From Paragordius varius (lineage: Eukaryota > Nematomorpha), in contig OZ176054.1 of NCBI GenBank assembly GCA_964247055.1, positions 12,090,001-12,154,000 on the forward strand: a stretch of DNA of 64,000 nt. Reading direction: 5' to 3'. The position numbers and the translations under genes are program-made. Positions 1 to 12,590 of the stretch are shown piece by piece. How positions within the stretch are numbered: the first letter of the stretch is position 1; every line of letters begins with the position of its first letter. Below the pieces are notes generated by a model. It was not told where the DNA came from and searched no databases. It saw nothing but the letters and a program-made list of their open reading frames with translations.

Positions 1-232
1 AAATTTTTTTTCTAAAAGACAACCCTCACCTTTTAAATTACATTATTCCATATTATTTTTAACTATAAAATATATAATTGATTGTGTTACCAATATATCC
101 CTATTTCATACTGTGCGATTTACCAATTATTTATATTTCAAAAGTTCGAATTGAAAAAATATGTTGTTTTTTAAAACTAATTGTCTTTATATCTATACGT
201 TTTGTCCGTTAAATTTCAATTATTACTATACT
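1..232. mobile_element. MITE family with ATACGGACAAAACGT-type ends, copy cut by the window edge
   Basis: The segment starts inside the family's characteristic AAGACAACC motif and closes near 195-232 with the inverted end ATACGTTTTGTCCG. Related copies lie at about 26223-26457, 34540-34795, 36676-36895 and 50619-50838, with fragments near 20560-20610 and 43978-44045. Each fuller copy has the two motifs in inverted orientation at its two ends. The family looks non-autonomous and has no coding capacity. Confidence 0.6.
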
Positions 233-743
233 TTTAATTTTATTTTGTTTACATTTGAGACGCTTATTATTTATTGAAACACAGGTAAATTAAACTATAT
301 TCTCTATTGTTGCAAAGTAGCCATTCTGATTCATAAATAATTTTGATAGCGAAAATACTTTAAAAACAGATGTATGCTTAAATCAGTTTTTTTTGAGTTT
401 ATAAACTTATCTACATCGTGACTCCCAAATTTTTTTGAGTTCATGAGGAAAATTACGAAAAATCATATTTTGAGCCTAAAGGCACAATATGATATAAATA
501 CCAAATTTAGTCATATTCCTTTACCGCTTTTTTGTTTAAAAACACGGAATTTTGAAGGGAAATCAATTTTATTTAAAATAGCCATCGGCCACTACCGGTT
601 TCGCCGATCTTTCAAGTAACACAACTTAATGTCATGCCAAAAAAACTGATTTGCGACACACCATACATCAGCCATTTTCTAACGTATGAAAATTATTTAA
701 GTGTTGGTCTGCGTGCATGTGCCCCAATCATGGGAATAGATAA

Positions 744-1862
744 CACTAGACAACAAATTTTAACTTTTTTTAACTGCCATACTTGTAAATTTTAAATTTA
801 TTTTATTAAATTATATAATTAGTATATCTGAAAAGAAAATTGGTCTAGCATGCAAGAATTTTTTTATATTAGAGTTTATCGATAATTTTTGGCCCCGATT
901 TAACATTAAACTCGAAATTTCGAAAATTAAAAGTTTTAGATATGAAGCCATGTATTTTATATCATTCGAAAGAGCGCAAAAAACTGCATCTTTTAAATGG
1001 TAGTAAGTCATTTAAATCAATCGGATGTAAAAGTTATTTGGATTTAAATGGTCGAAATTTTCAATCCTTCAATAAGTCAAGAATTTTAACAGACAAACTA
1101 ATTTGAAAATCATATAAATTATTTTAATATATAGGGTTATATTAGTCATTAATTTATAAAAAATGTTTGAAAAAGCTTTTGGTTTGCTTTTTTAATAAAA
1201 ATTATTATTATCATAAATATTTTACCTAGTGGATACTAAAATGCATAGTTATAACTGTAAATTTATTATATAATGGCTATAAAAGATTAAAAATACCTTA
1301 AACTTTGTTGTTATCTTTAAAATTTCGAAATTATTAGCCTCGTAAAGAAAATAAATTAATATTGATGAGATGGTAATTTTTAAAAAACAAAAAAATTTAA
1401 AAATGGTTGTTTTGAGTGTCATAAAAGCAATAAAAAAATGTTTTAATCAATAAAACTTCTTGTGTTATCTTTTTTGGACATTCATCACCATCTAGACAAA
1501 GTTTGAGCTATTTTAATCCATTAGTTTTAAAAAAATAATAATAAAAAAAATGCTCTCGCTTCGCGCGTTTGTCGCTCTCTGTGTCCAATATTAACTGTCG
1601 ATGTAATACATATTAGTATGCATTTTATAGAGTTTTTATTACTCTTTCGAATGATATATTACAAATGGGCATTAGTTGTATATTTTCAAAGAAAAACATT
1701 TTGTAGTAAAATTTTGATAAAGAGGGCGCATAATCAAAAAAATCAAATTATACAAAATTCTTCCAACGAGTTATAATTTTTATTTCAGATTTACTGTTAA
1801 AATGATACTAAATATCAGAAATTGCAAAAAACTCGAGTGGCAGAAAAATTTGTTGTCCAGTG
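744..1862. mobile_element. Non-autonomous CACTA-like (CMC-type) DNA transposon
   Basis: The left end CACTAGACAACAAATTTT (744) matches the reverse complement of the right end (…AAAATTTGTTGTCCAGTG, ending 1862) with one mismatch. The element is flanked by TAA at 741-743 and 1863-1865. A terminus starting CACT(A/G) with a 3-bp target duplication is the usual pattern of CACTA/EnSpm elements. No transposase ORF is seen, so the 1.1 kb element is probably non-autonomous. A second diverged copy is at 9576-11160. Confidence 0.75.
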
Positions 1863-2044
1863 TAATTGTCACATGACGCCATGCTTGAAAAGTAGTAACG
1901 GATGCGGAAAAGGTTCCCATTGAAGCGATATTAAAGTGCTCTTTTTATTGGTTTTGCTGTGTGACACGGAGCATTTCAGGTAAATTACTTTTACATGTAT
2001 GACCCAAGGTTGTTTTTCGATTAATGCATGGTCTAAATTAATAA

Positions 2045-2218
2045 TTTGTGGATTTCGTTGTGTATAATGGTTTCATCGAGCTCTTAAAGTTCATAATGCA
2101 CAATACCACTCTCGACTCACCAGACTTTCCTCGGCCATTTGGCCTGGATGTTTATGGACAAGCTTGGCAAAATGAAAGCCACTATTTCCTCTTTGCATTT
2201 ACAAAAGCCATTCTCTAA
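2045..2218 (+). other. Short open frame of unknown status, possible exon
   Basis: This 57-codon open frame is less AT-rich than its surroundings and contains the segment SPDFPRPFGLDVYGQAW. I recognise no family. It has no clear start codon and no convincing splice pair was settled. It could be a lone exon, a relic of a mobile element, or chance. It is recorded because codon-like composition is rare in this part of the window. Confidence 0.2.
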
Positions 2219-3780
2219 CAAGATACAAAAATGATTTTCTTTCGTGACGTTAAAGCAGGATCTCTCAAATACTTTAATTTCGATATGGCATTTATTCAGT
2301 TTGTTTGGGCGTTTCTCATAGATTGGTAGTTTTTGCTAAATGTAATGCTTTTACCAATTGTTGTACACACTTTTCGACTTTATTAGGTTAATCCGGTAAT
2401 CACTCTTGATTATACCTGATATATTATGGTTTGTAATATAATGCAGAGTGCTATGGATTGCCTATAACTATATGACCTTTCATAAACATTAGATGCATAT
2501 ACATATAATTAGATGACTGTTTTATGACAAGATTCACAAAGCCTGTAATCTATTGAGAAAACCGACACTCCCAACAAGGATTTAGGAAACATGATTAGGA
2601 ATGTAGGTCTCTTGTAATTTAGAAAGTATGGTATTCCATCGTTGCAAACAGAATTACACGATTCTAACTTTTTAAATATAATATTGTAATATTTATATTT
2701 TTAGTAAAATTTTATTTAGGAGGTACATAAAAAACCCTTAGTTGTGCAGCATCATAACCAAATTTTTTTATAAACATTAGTTATAACGAAATTTATTTAA
2801 ATTTAAAGGACTTTTTTGCCTTGATTTCGCCATAATTTTAGGAAACAAAAAACGCTCTTTTTGTTATAAACAAAAAGCATTGGAGCTATCTAAATGTTTT
2901 AAATTTTTCACGAAGCAAAGATGTGATAAAAATTATCGCTTTACCTTATGTTTAAAAAAGTCTTAGTCAAATAACTGATGATAATCTGCGACGCATTTTA
3001 ATTTTTTTATGCATATTTTTTATTTTATTACAAATTTTACATTTCTATAACACTCGTATTTCAATGAGGTTTGTGAGGCAGTAAAAATAAAAATGGGATA
3101 TATTTTGTATACATATTCATTTAATTTTTTAGTGATAAAAGTGTTCTCCTCTTTTGGCAAATACATTATAGAAAATTTTGACAACCAAAATATAGTGTAT
3201 ACGTGGTTAATATAAATATAATAAAGTGCCAGACTAAATGTAATTGATATTTAAAAATAAATGGTTTTAGATGTCTTTAACCCGCTATTTGTAAAAAATA
3301 AATAATAATTGAGAAGCTGGGCGTTTAAAACCACCAAATTTAAATAGTAAATAAACTAGCTATCTAATTTGGCATGTCAATCAATCTATACCTGCAAATG
3401 AGGTTTTTAATATTTAAAACCTTAACAATTTAAAACGCTAATATTATATGAATTAACTTAATAACTAACTTTTCAAAAAAGTATATTAGGTAAATATACA
3501 TATAACCAGTACTTACCAGAATGAGTTAAAAACTTTATTTATTCAATTATTCTTCAAAAGTTATATTTAACTTTTAACCTTAAACTATCTAAAACCAGTT
3601 TTAATTAAAGAAATTTCGAAAAGGTACATTTAATAAAACAAATATTATCATAAAATGCCTCACAAAATGCTTATGGTATCATGACATATCAAAATCAAAA
3701 CTTATGATATAAATCGGTTCAATTTTTCAAAAATATCAATTTACTAGTTTTAATTTCTAAATACTCTTTCATATCCAAAA
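2219..3780. other. No gene seen, upstream of the TGF-beta-type gene
   Basis: This is AT-rich DNA with homopolymer runs and no supported gene, repeat or RNA. It would contain the promoter of the ligand gene starting at 3781, but TATA-like strings are too common here to single one out. Confidence 0.5.
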
Positions 3781-6700
3781 ATGTATTTTCATTTTCTCGT
3801 TGGCTTAGTTACTATACTTTTTGGCGTAACTAAGGCATCTAATCCCATTCAAAGTAATTTGTCCATATTTTTATCATACAATATTTTTACCGTGTTTTAT
3901 ACCTATAAATATATCTAGTTCCTAAATATCTGTTGGAGCAGTACCTAAACAAAGTGGCAGATAGGGAAAATATGGAAGAATCCTCAACGATAAATGTTCA
4001 ATCTATACCTGGTAAATATATATTTATAGCATGGTGTGCACTCATAACTAAAAGCTCGAGTTAAATGTTTCGAAAATATAAATGTGATTAATAAAAGTAT
4101 GCTATATTTATTCGCCATATGTCAAAATTGTTAAAAATTCATCTTAAGAATCCAATAGAATAGAATAGCAATACTCAAACCGCGGACCTAAAAGTGCTTT
4201 TTTATAGCCCTGAATTTAAACTTTTTCAGAAAATTTTGATTAGATTAATGTTTATTTAGTTTTCACTATTTAAAAAATTCCGTTTAGTTGGGTAATTCCT
4301 CAATCATAGATTTTATATTATGTAAAAAAATACCTGCTTTTTTCCAGCTTCGATATTAATCATACGCATCTGAATTTATATAATATTACCAGCTTAAAAG
4401 TAATATTGGAAAGGAAGCGCAAAGGTTTATAATTGACTTTTGGCAGGTTGTGTCAAAGAAATAGTAATCTAAAGCTATCCATATTGTTTTGTTTCAACTC
4501 ATATCGAGATGTAGCATATTTAATTATCAAATATGTTAAGAGACAATGGATACAGAATTTAGATTGTGGCCTGTTATAATAACCACTCCTGCTTTTTTTC
4601 ATTGAAATTTTTAAATTTTAATCATAGGCATCTTAATTTAAATAATATTTCCAAAAGAAATATTGGAAAGGAAGCGCAAAGGTATATAATTGACTTTTGG
4701 CAGATTGTGTCAAATAAATAGTAAATAAAAAATCTAAAGTTATCCATATTGTTTTGTTTCAACTCATATCGAGAGGCAGCATATTTAATTATCAAATATG
4801 TTAAGATACAATGGATACAGAAGTTAGATTGTGGCTTGTTATAATAACCAGATTTGTAAAGTAAAAATATTGGTTAATATCAGAGGCATAGCTGGTAAGG
4901 GGGGCTGAATTCCATAGTTGAAGGGGCGTCGGATTTTAAAATTTTTTAATTTTATTTTAAAAATAGGTATTTAAAAGTCATTATTTTAAATAATACATGA
5001 TAAAAAAATCACGGAAGGCGCCATCATGAATTCATGGACCGAACGCTAGAAATGCAAGCTAAACCTCTGGTTAATAATATAACATGTCCGTTTTTGCAGA
5101 AGATTAACAAAATATTGTGTATAATCCCGAAAAAATCTTAGTGTACTGATTTAATTTACAAGTACCCGCATTGGAAACTATGTAATATTTGTCGGTACTT
5201 CAAAAAATTTTGGTGATACATACCACTGGAATAGAAGAAAACGGGTCAGATAAATTTTATATGTTCATACAATATGCACATTTATGCTGGTTTATTTGCA
5301 TTATAGTTTGTCGGTCAATTTACAACACTTTAGTGCATGGAAAATACCAAAATATTGAAACTAAACACGTTTTACCTTTTGTTCATTTAACTATTGATAA
5401 AGGTTGTTTTATAACACACGCTAATGTATTACAAATTAACCAACATTAATGTGAATAAGTTAGCATTATGTGTACACTATACTCGAAAATTGTAACTGAG
5501 TATTTTGGGCTTTTAAAACTTTTAATCCGGGTTTACGGTTATAAAAACCTATTCACACTAAAACGATATAGATTTAATTTAGAAGAATATTTATATATAC
5601 TTTTATATTAGTGCACATAAACATCTTGATATATATAGTTTTCAGGATTCTTAGATTTTGGCTTTTGAGCTTACAAATAGTTTAAAATTATTACCACTTT
5701 TGTGGTACTTGCTATAAATTGCAAAGTTTGAGTAAATTATGTTAAAATTTTTTTTTTGGTAAATGCTTCATTACAAAATGTATCATCAAAATTATGATAT
5801 GCTGTATTTAAAAAATATTTTTTTATGAAATTTTATTTTTGTTTTTTTTATTTTTTAACCAAATTTTCTTTATTTATTATATATTTGTTCATTTAAAAAT
5901 AAAATTTTTTATTCAAAAACAACTTTTTTATCCCAAACTCTTTTTTTCCAATTTTGTAAAAATAACTTTTAAATGTTTTAAATGAAAAATTGTAAATAAT
6001 AACCCAAAAAACTTATATATTTTTTAATTAGGTGATCTTATAAATATCCAAAATAATTTTAAGAAACTCAAAAAAGGAAAATGGTCTCCCAATGATTAAA
6101 AGTTGATATTGATTTAAAATTTATGTTAAGTAATTGAAAATAGGTCAAAAACGATAGATCAATGATTAACGATTTGATTGATAAAAGTTTAAAACAAAAC
6201 AAAAATGTCAAACTTGAAGTGTTTAAAGACCCACTTGAAATGTTCAAGGACCAACTTGAAGTGGGAGACTCTTGAAGTGCAAATGGTATATATAAAACCC
6301 AAGACCAAAAGATGTATATCTTGCACTTTTCTATAAATTATATATCATATTATTCAAAAGTGTAGAAACGAATTTGCGAGCCGCATTTTTGACTGAAAAA
6401 ATTCGCCGGCGGGCCGTACTTATATATATGCATTCACAAATAATTTATTAGATTTTAAACATAAGGCTGCTGCAAAATATAAACGTAATATAACAATTTT
6501 ATCTAGTTCTCTAATTGTATTATCAATTTTGCTAAGATTTTGCGAACATATTTTTTTAAATTTTTAATTGCTAAAATTCTCGCAGACCGCACATAAAGTC
6601 TCAGAGGGCCGCGTGTTCGCCATCCCTGATCTAGATGTCACCCGCGCACTCTGTATATTAAATGTTATGTAATTATGTAATAACCTCTTTATAAAATAAT

Positions 6701-9700
6701 CTTTCTTCTATAAACCTTAGAATCTTTTTATATAAATAAATTCATATATGTAAACATTATAAATAAAAATTGAAAATATTATAACATTATCGTATTATTT
6801 GGTCTAAATTTCACGCTAAAGTAGGATTGATTTGTTTCATGTGATATCACGAAAATATAATAAAACTTGATAAATAATTTTGCGTTTGAAATTATTTTTA
6901 TTATACTTATCAACAAATAAAATTCGACACCTTTCCTTTCATCATAATAATTTTTCATCTAATGTGCAAGAAAACAGCGACTTTATAACTTTAGCTAGCT
7001 ATAATAACTTTTAATTATTGTAATATTCATATAGGGAAATTTCAGCTCGTACATAAAAATTTAAATAAATTAAACATATTACTCGTCAAAATATAAGTAC
7101 TTTATTCAAATAGAAATAACAATTAAATAAAGTTAAAAATTAATAATATATTTGACCCAAACTTAACTTTTGAATATACTAGAATTGGTTTTGACTAGTC
7201 AAAAAAACCGGACTGTCCTTATAAACGCAGTGTATTATGACCAGGTTAATAATACTAAAAAAACAATTAGTACCAATCAATTTTACTTTACCTCTACATG
7301 GGTGTTCAATGTAGTTTTTAAAAGTTAACATGCTGGCAAATATTTGGTTATCACACTGCTTCGTTTTAGTAGCATTTTTAGAAAAAAATACCAGTTTTAG
7401 TTGTTTCTTTTGATACCGTATATAAACTTAACTAACGTTTGTGTAGCTTTTAACATGGAAAATAAATATATTTTCCTGACACAGACCCGGTTGTAGAGTA
7501 GTGTAAAGGCTACGCGAGAGTATTGTTTTAAACAATATGACTGTTAAGGCTTATATGGTTAGAATAAGTTTTTACTGTTACTATAAAAAAGCGTTTGTAA
7601 ATAAATATTTTATTTTTTCCAACTTTTATTAATATTAAACAGTAAGGGTACAGAAGAATGGGAAAATAATATAAATTTACCTATATATATATTATATATG
7701 ATAAACTAAGGCGTCTCCAAGACCAATAACTCCTTAACCTTAACTGAACAAACTAAATGGGGTTTTGATATGACAGGAATAGATGGAAAAAATATTTTAA
7801 ATGCCGAATTCGTAATCCCATTATCACAAAACAGCAGAAAATTATCGTTAAATAATGCTAAAGTTTATTTTGCAAAAAATATGCTGGTTATTGGCTCGGC
7901 CAACGATTCTGAGACCGGCGAGATCACAGAACTAAATGCTTACGTTCATCAAATCAAGGATGAAGTCATAAACCAATGCGCAAGTGAAATAAAACATGCA
8001 AATTGCGATAATGCTACGCAATATTTGATAATTTCCATCAAACCGATCCTAGAATTTTGGGCTAACAAGAATTCTGCCCCAAAAGATACCCAAAAAAGAC
8101 TTACAATCACCCTAAAAATTGAGGACTCGATGATCAAACAACTTTTGAGCAACAATGTATATCTATTTACATATACACCTCAACAGAAAAAGTAAGAAAC
8201 GTATATACTTTAAAATATATATTTGTTAAACAATACATGCGTAAGAATTCAAGATAATAAATATTTAATAAGGACTTTTATATACGGATAATTTGAATAA
8301 TGTAGAAAAATAACGCGACATTTTTGATTATCGTAAGCTAACTAATGCTTTTGTAAGCGTAACTGACCTCTATATGATTACTGATAATTACCCAATACAC
8401 TGTATCTGTGGGTAGAATGATGAAAATTTATGATTTTTATTTAATATAAATTAATTTTTTGACCATTATATATTTTTTAAATTTGGGATCAGGTTTTTGA
8501 CTCTTGAAGAACAAGGTCTGATATCTTGGTAGTGTTACACAATATAATTAATAAAATTACTAGATTATAACGAAATAACCAAAAATTCAGTTAGTATTTA
8601 ACATTTTTTAACATAAAGTTTTTTAAACTTCACTGCCTTATGGGGGGATTTTACCACACAGGGATAATAAATTTTAATGTAAATGATATTAATGTTGAAT
8701 CAAAATTAAAAATATGCATTCTATGGCTATTCGGACACGTTATTTTAAAATTTTTAATAATATACATAATAGGAATAAACATTCACTAAAATATATGTTA
8801 CAAATATATAGAATTTTTCAAAAATTTAAATAATTGAATATATATATACCATTCTTAAGTCAACAATATTTTTTCAAGCCAACTCAACAATTTTCCAAGT
8901 ATCGCATATTTATTAAGCAGACACATTTTTTCAATCAAACGCAACTTTTTTAATCAAAGACAACATTTTTTCATCCTAAACACTTTTCATGCAAACGCAG
9001 CATTTTTTCATCCTAAACACTTTTCATGCAAACGCAGCATTTTTTCAGTTGTCTTTGCTTGTTAAATGTTGCATTTGCTTAACGCTTTTACTGAAAAATG
9101 GTATATTTTATATTAGTGATTATCACAACCATAGATGCACTTATATGATAACTTATCGAACATATACCATATAAAAAAAATTCAACTATTTTTTAATTTT
9201 AGTGTTCGGGAAGGTAGCATCCCAAAGGCAGGATCAAAAAAATCTTGGGAGAAAAAAGTTAGGAGACATTTGCAAAAGCGATCTGCTGATGAATCTAATA
9301 GATTTGCGCACCACTGTAGGGTAGCTACTTATCAGATTAAACTTTCAGAATACATTCCCGATGTAATTGTACCAATAGGAAATATTACTCTCCATCATTG
9401 CACAGGTAGTAAATATTAAACTTAACTAACTAATTATATGTAAAAAAATGGTTTATCTAAATTATTTGAAATTTCTTGTAAGAAAAATTTTATACAAGGT
9501 GTAAATACAGGAAAAGCTATTTGCTATTTGCCAACAAAATCGCATAATTTCATTGATAAGTTTTATGGTTATTTACACTAGACAACAAATTTTGACTTTT
9601 TTTTAACTGACATTCTTGCAAATTTAAAATTTATATTATTAAAGTATAAATAGTATATCTGAAAAAAAATGGTCTAAACCCTAAGATTTTTTTATATTCG

Positions 9701-11486
9701 AGTTTATTGATAATTTTGGCCCCGATTTAACTAACTAAATTTTCAAAATTAAAAGTTTTAGATATGATGTATTATATATCATTCGAAAAGCTAAAAACTG
9801 TATCTTTCAAATGGTAGTAAGTCATTATAATCAACCTGATGTAAAAGTTATTTGGGTTTATATGGTCAAAATTTTCACCCTTAAATAAATTAAAAAATTT
9901 CACAGACAAACTAATTTGAACATCATGTAAATTATTTTAAGATAATTATTAGGGTTACATTTGTATTTAACACTTCAATTGAAATTGGGGTATATAAATA
10001 CCCCAGACTATATTTAAACTGAAGTTTTTAAAAAATTCTGAATGAAACGGTCTAAATTTAAATTTATGCTCCTATCCTAATAAAAAATATCAAATAAGCC
10101 GTAATATCTGTAAATAAAAATTGACTTTAAAAAAAGTTCCATATTTAACTACTTTGGCGCTATTTTTATTTTACAATTTGCAAAATATCATGTTTATTTT
10201 ATTTTAAAGATTAAATGAAAGCCAATTTTTTTCTTAAAATCACATCTAACATTGATAGAAATAGGAAAAGTGATTTATTTTGTATTTTTAAATTTAGTTG
10301 ATGCACATATGTCATGTTGACTAAATATTTACCTTGAGGTTTTGCCAACCAAGTAAAATTAAGTATTTTTGAATAAAATTTTATATATTTCAGTTTATTA
10401 ATGTTATAAATGTGTAAAGTTTTGCCATGGTTTCAATTCATTCCATATTTTTTGAATTATTTAATTTTAAAGGACTGAAATGAATGTGTTGTATCCAAGT
10501 GTTATTTTAAAAAAAATCTTTGGAAAAGCTTTTGGTTTGCTTTTTAATAAAAATTATTATTATCATTCATCAGTGGATACTAAAATGCATAGATATAACC
10601 TTAAATTTATTACATAATGGCTATAAATATCAAAAATACCTCTTAAACTTTGTTTTTAGCCTTTAAAATTTTGAAATTATAGGCCTCGTAAAGAAAAAAG
10701 TTAATATTGATGAGATGGTAATTTTTTAAACAAAAAACTTAAAAATGGCCGGTTTGAATGACATTAAAGAAATAAAATGTTGTAATCAAATAACTTTCTT
10801 GTGTTATCTCTTTTGGACATTCATTGCCACCTACACAAAGTTTGAGCTATTTACATCCATTATTTTTATTAATATATTAATTAAAAAAACGCACTCGCTT
10901 CGCGCGTTTGTCGCTTCCCATGTCCAATATTAACTATCGATGTAAAACATTTTAGTATGCATTTTATAGAGTTTTCATTACTCTTTCAAATCTTATATTA
11001 CATATGGGCAGTAAATATATTTTAGTAAAGATAAAGAAAGCGCATAATTAAAAAACGAAATTATACAAAAATCTTAGGTGAAATTATAATTTTATTTTTA
11101 CTGTTAAAATGATAGTAAATATCAGAAAATGCAAAAAATTCGAGTGGCAGAAAAATTTGTATACATAAATTTCTAAAATCTTATCCCAATCTTTTTAAAT
11201 AATTTTATTGGTAAAAATTAGCGAAATTGCAAAACAGTTTAATTGAAAAAATTATTTTTTGGATACCAATTTTCCAGCGCCAATGAATGATCGGCTAAGA
11301 AATTGGTGGAAAATGTTGAGTAAAGCAGACAACCATACTTTTAAAATCTTGTTTGATATTTTTCTTTATAAATAACCCAACGTTAGGCCTTGCTGCGCAC
11401 AAATTTTGACTAAAAATTCACAAACTTTTTCTCAAATTATTTATTCGAAAAAAACTGTAAAATATATAACCTTTATCCAAACATAA
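3781..11486 (+). CDS. Divergent TGF-beta superfamily ligand, spliced
   Basis: Proposed exons are 3781-3853, 3919-4011, 7711-8191, 9203-9405 and 9511-9567, then tentatively 11278-11314 and 11387-11486; all junction phases agree and give 347 residues. Exon 1 encodes a signal peptide (MYFHFLVGLVTILFG). Exons 2-3 match prodomain landmarks: PKYLLEQYLNKVADRE, then FDMTG…LNAEF and a late …FWANKN… segment. Exon 4 carries a dibasic LQKR cleavage site followed by the cystine-knot half: HHC, Y-x-I-x-L-S, D-x-I-V-P-x-G, HHC-T-G. Exon 5 adds the next Cys with C-x-x-P. The last exon has PCC and K-Y near the expected spacing but stops before the usual C-x-C. Odd points are three residues instead of one in the C-x-G-x-C ring, the missing tail Cys pair, and a CACTA-like element between exons 5 and 6. 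Secretion and receptor signalling are inferred from the family. Exons 1-5 are well supported; the 3' end is not. Confidence 0.72.
4342..4851. repeat. Tandem duplication of about 250 bp in intron 2 of the ligand gene
   Basis: The segment 4342-4584 is repeated at 4594-4851 in the same direction. Both copies contain GGAAAGGAAGCGCAAAGGT and TTGTTTTGTTTCAACTCATA, and both finish with GTTATAATAACCA. The copies differ by scattered substitutions and small insertions, so the duplication is not recent. No coding content was seen. Confidence 0.8.
4881..5069. mobile_element. Short hAT-type MITE
   Basis: The ends are CAGAGGCATAGCTGG and, inverted, …AAGCTAAACCTCTG. The flanks are GTTAATAT (4873-4880) and GTTAATAA (5070-5077), an 8-bp target duplication with one change, as expected for hAT insertion. 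Internal sequence is shared with 21701-21970. It lies in intron 2 of the TGF-beta-type gene. Confidence 0.8.
6360..6628. mobile_element. Degraded hAT-like MITE
   Basis: The right end reads GGGCCGCGTGTTCGCCATCCCTG and the left part contains GCGAGCCGCATTTTTGACTG. This resembles the inverted GGCCGC-rich ends of hAT MITEs, which start CAGGG. The left terminus is eroded and no clear 8-bp duplication was found, so the left boundary is approximate. Confidence 0.5.
8963..9045. repeat. 37-bp tandem duplication in intron 3 of the ligand gene
   Basis: Two nearly identical 37-bp units run in tandem (unit core CATCCTAAACACTTTTCATG) with the start of a third. The flanking AATCAAAGACAAC and GTTGTCTTTGCTT form a weak inverted pair around the array. 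Confidence 0.7.
9576..11160. mobile_element. CACTA-like element copy 2, with a nested insertion
   Basis: This copy is collinear with 744-1862 but diverged. It starts CACTAGACAACAAATTTT after TTA at 9573-9575. Its last ten or so bases of right terminus are missing, so similarity ends at 11160 (…AAAAATTTGT). The extra length comes from about 530 bp at 9970-10502. It sits in what appears to be an intron of the TGF-beta-type gene, just after exon 5. Confidence 0.72.
9970..10502. mobile_element. Probable MITE nested in the CACTA-like element
   Basis: This stretch is absent from the sister copy at 744-1862. It begins ACACTTCAATTG and ends CCAAGTGT, giving short inverted ends, and is flanked by TATTTA on the left and TATTTT on the right. 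A palindrome GGGGTATATAAATACCCC lies near its left end. The family is not recognised. Confidence 0.5.
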
Positions 11487-12559
11487 GTGTCTGTTATTAA
11501 CATTTTTTATGTTTATTGCAGTCTTTAAACGGTATTTTTTATTTTCAGATCTGAGAAGTACTCTGACGTTAAGGCTACACAACCCATTATTTTATTTATA
11601 TTTCCTTTATTATAGATCGACATAGGTAAAAATTTATAACGCCTTAGATAGTGGATTTGTAAGTTTAAGCCAAAATACTGATAATAGCTGTGTTTTGATT
11701 TGCAACTATTTTTGTTATATACAGGTACAAAAATACTTGCGACGGATTTAGTATAATAAAAGAAAGAGTCTAGAATGCAAATTAAAAATAATATAAAAAG
11801 CATTTCGTAAAAATTGTTTATGGCGAGTGATATTAAATTTTCAGTTTTACCTAAATGCTGAGTTTTAGCACACTAATTTTAAAAGCATGTTATTAACAGG
11901 TTCATGGCGTGGTATTAAGAATAAAATATTAGCTTTTTAAATAAAGCAAAATACTTCGATATTTTTGCGTTAAATGTAAAAATTAATATATATTTTAAAT
12001 AACGATGTTTTGGAATTTTATTTGATTAAAGATCTTGTATTGGTTTACATTTAAGAAAAGAAATAAGTCAAAAACTCAGAATGATGATATATAGATCCCA
12101 TAGGCAAATTATACTATGTAACATAATTCTTTTATACTTTTTTTTATAAAATCGATGTTGATTTAAAACAAGCCATTTAAATTATGTAGAATAATTAGTT
12201 TGCAAAGTTTTAGCCATTTCACATGAAAATTCTTTATAAACATTACCGCTAACATCAGTTTATTTTATTCCATTGCAAAAAGTTATCCAGAAAGTATTTT
12301 CCCATCCGGAAAATGGCTGATGAGTCTCCCTAAAGTTTGAATTGGGAATTATTGACTACGATTTGGCCCAGTAACTAAACAATCAAAGTATTTTTAAATT
12401 TAAAAAGTTCTATTTTCTGCGCTGTAACAAATTTGAAAAGAATATATGACTTCTACTATCAAAAACCCGACTTCTTGTCATCCTAGGACAGATGTTGCGG
12501 CATTTATGAGTACTATCATAAATTTCTTCATTTAAATAATGGTAGAAAATTTTCACACA

Positions 12560-12561
<2 letters not shown>

Positions 12562-12590
<29 letters not shown>
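12562..12590. repeat. TA microsatellite at the left edge of a long inverted repeat
   Basis: This is an uninterrupted TA run. A shorter TA run abuts the other end of the inverted repeat near 13750. Other TA runs in the window lie at about 28417-28440, 30763-30783, 31728-31759 and 43201-43230. Confidence 0.9.

Noticed and set aside
11525-11803. Open frame of 92 codons on the minus strand
   Set aside because: Phe/Ile/Tyr/Lys-rich composition typical of chance frames in AT-rich DNA; no motif and no splice support.
12480-12530. Alternative last exon of the ligand gene (acceptor ACAG then TGT TGC GGC)
   Set aside because: It offers a Cys pair in the right phase, but the following residues fit the TGF-beta pattern less well than 11387-11486, and no final C-x-C follows either.
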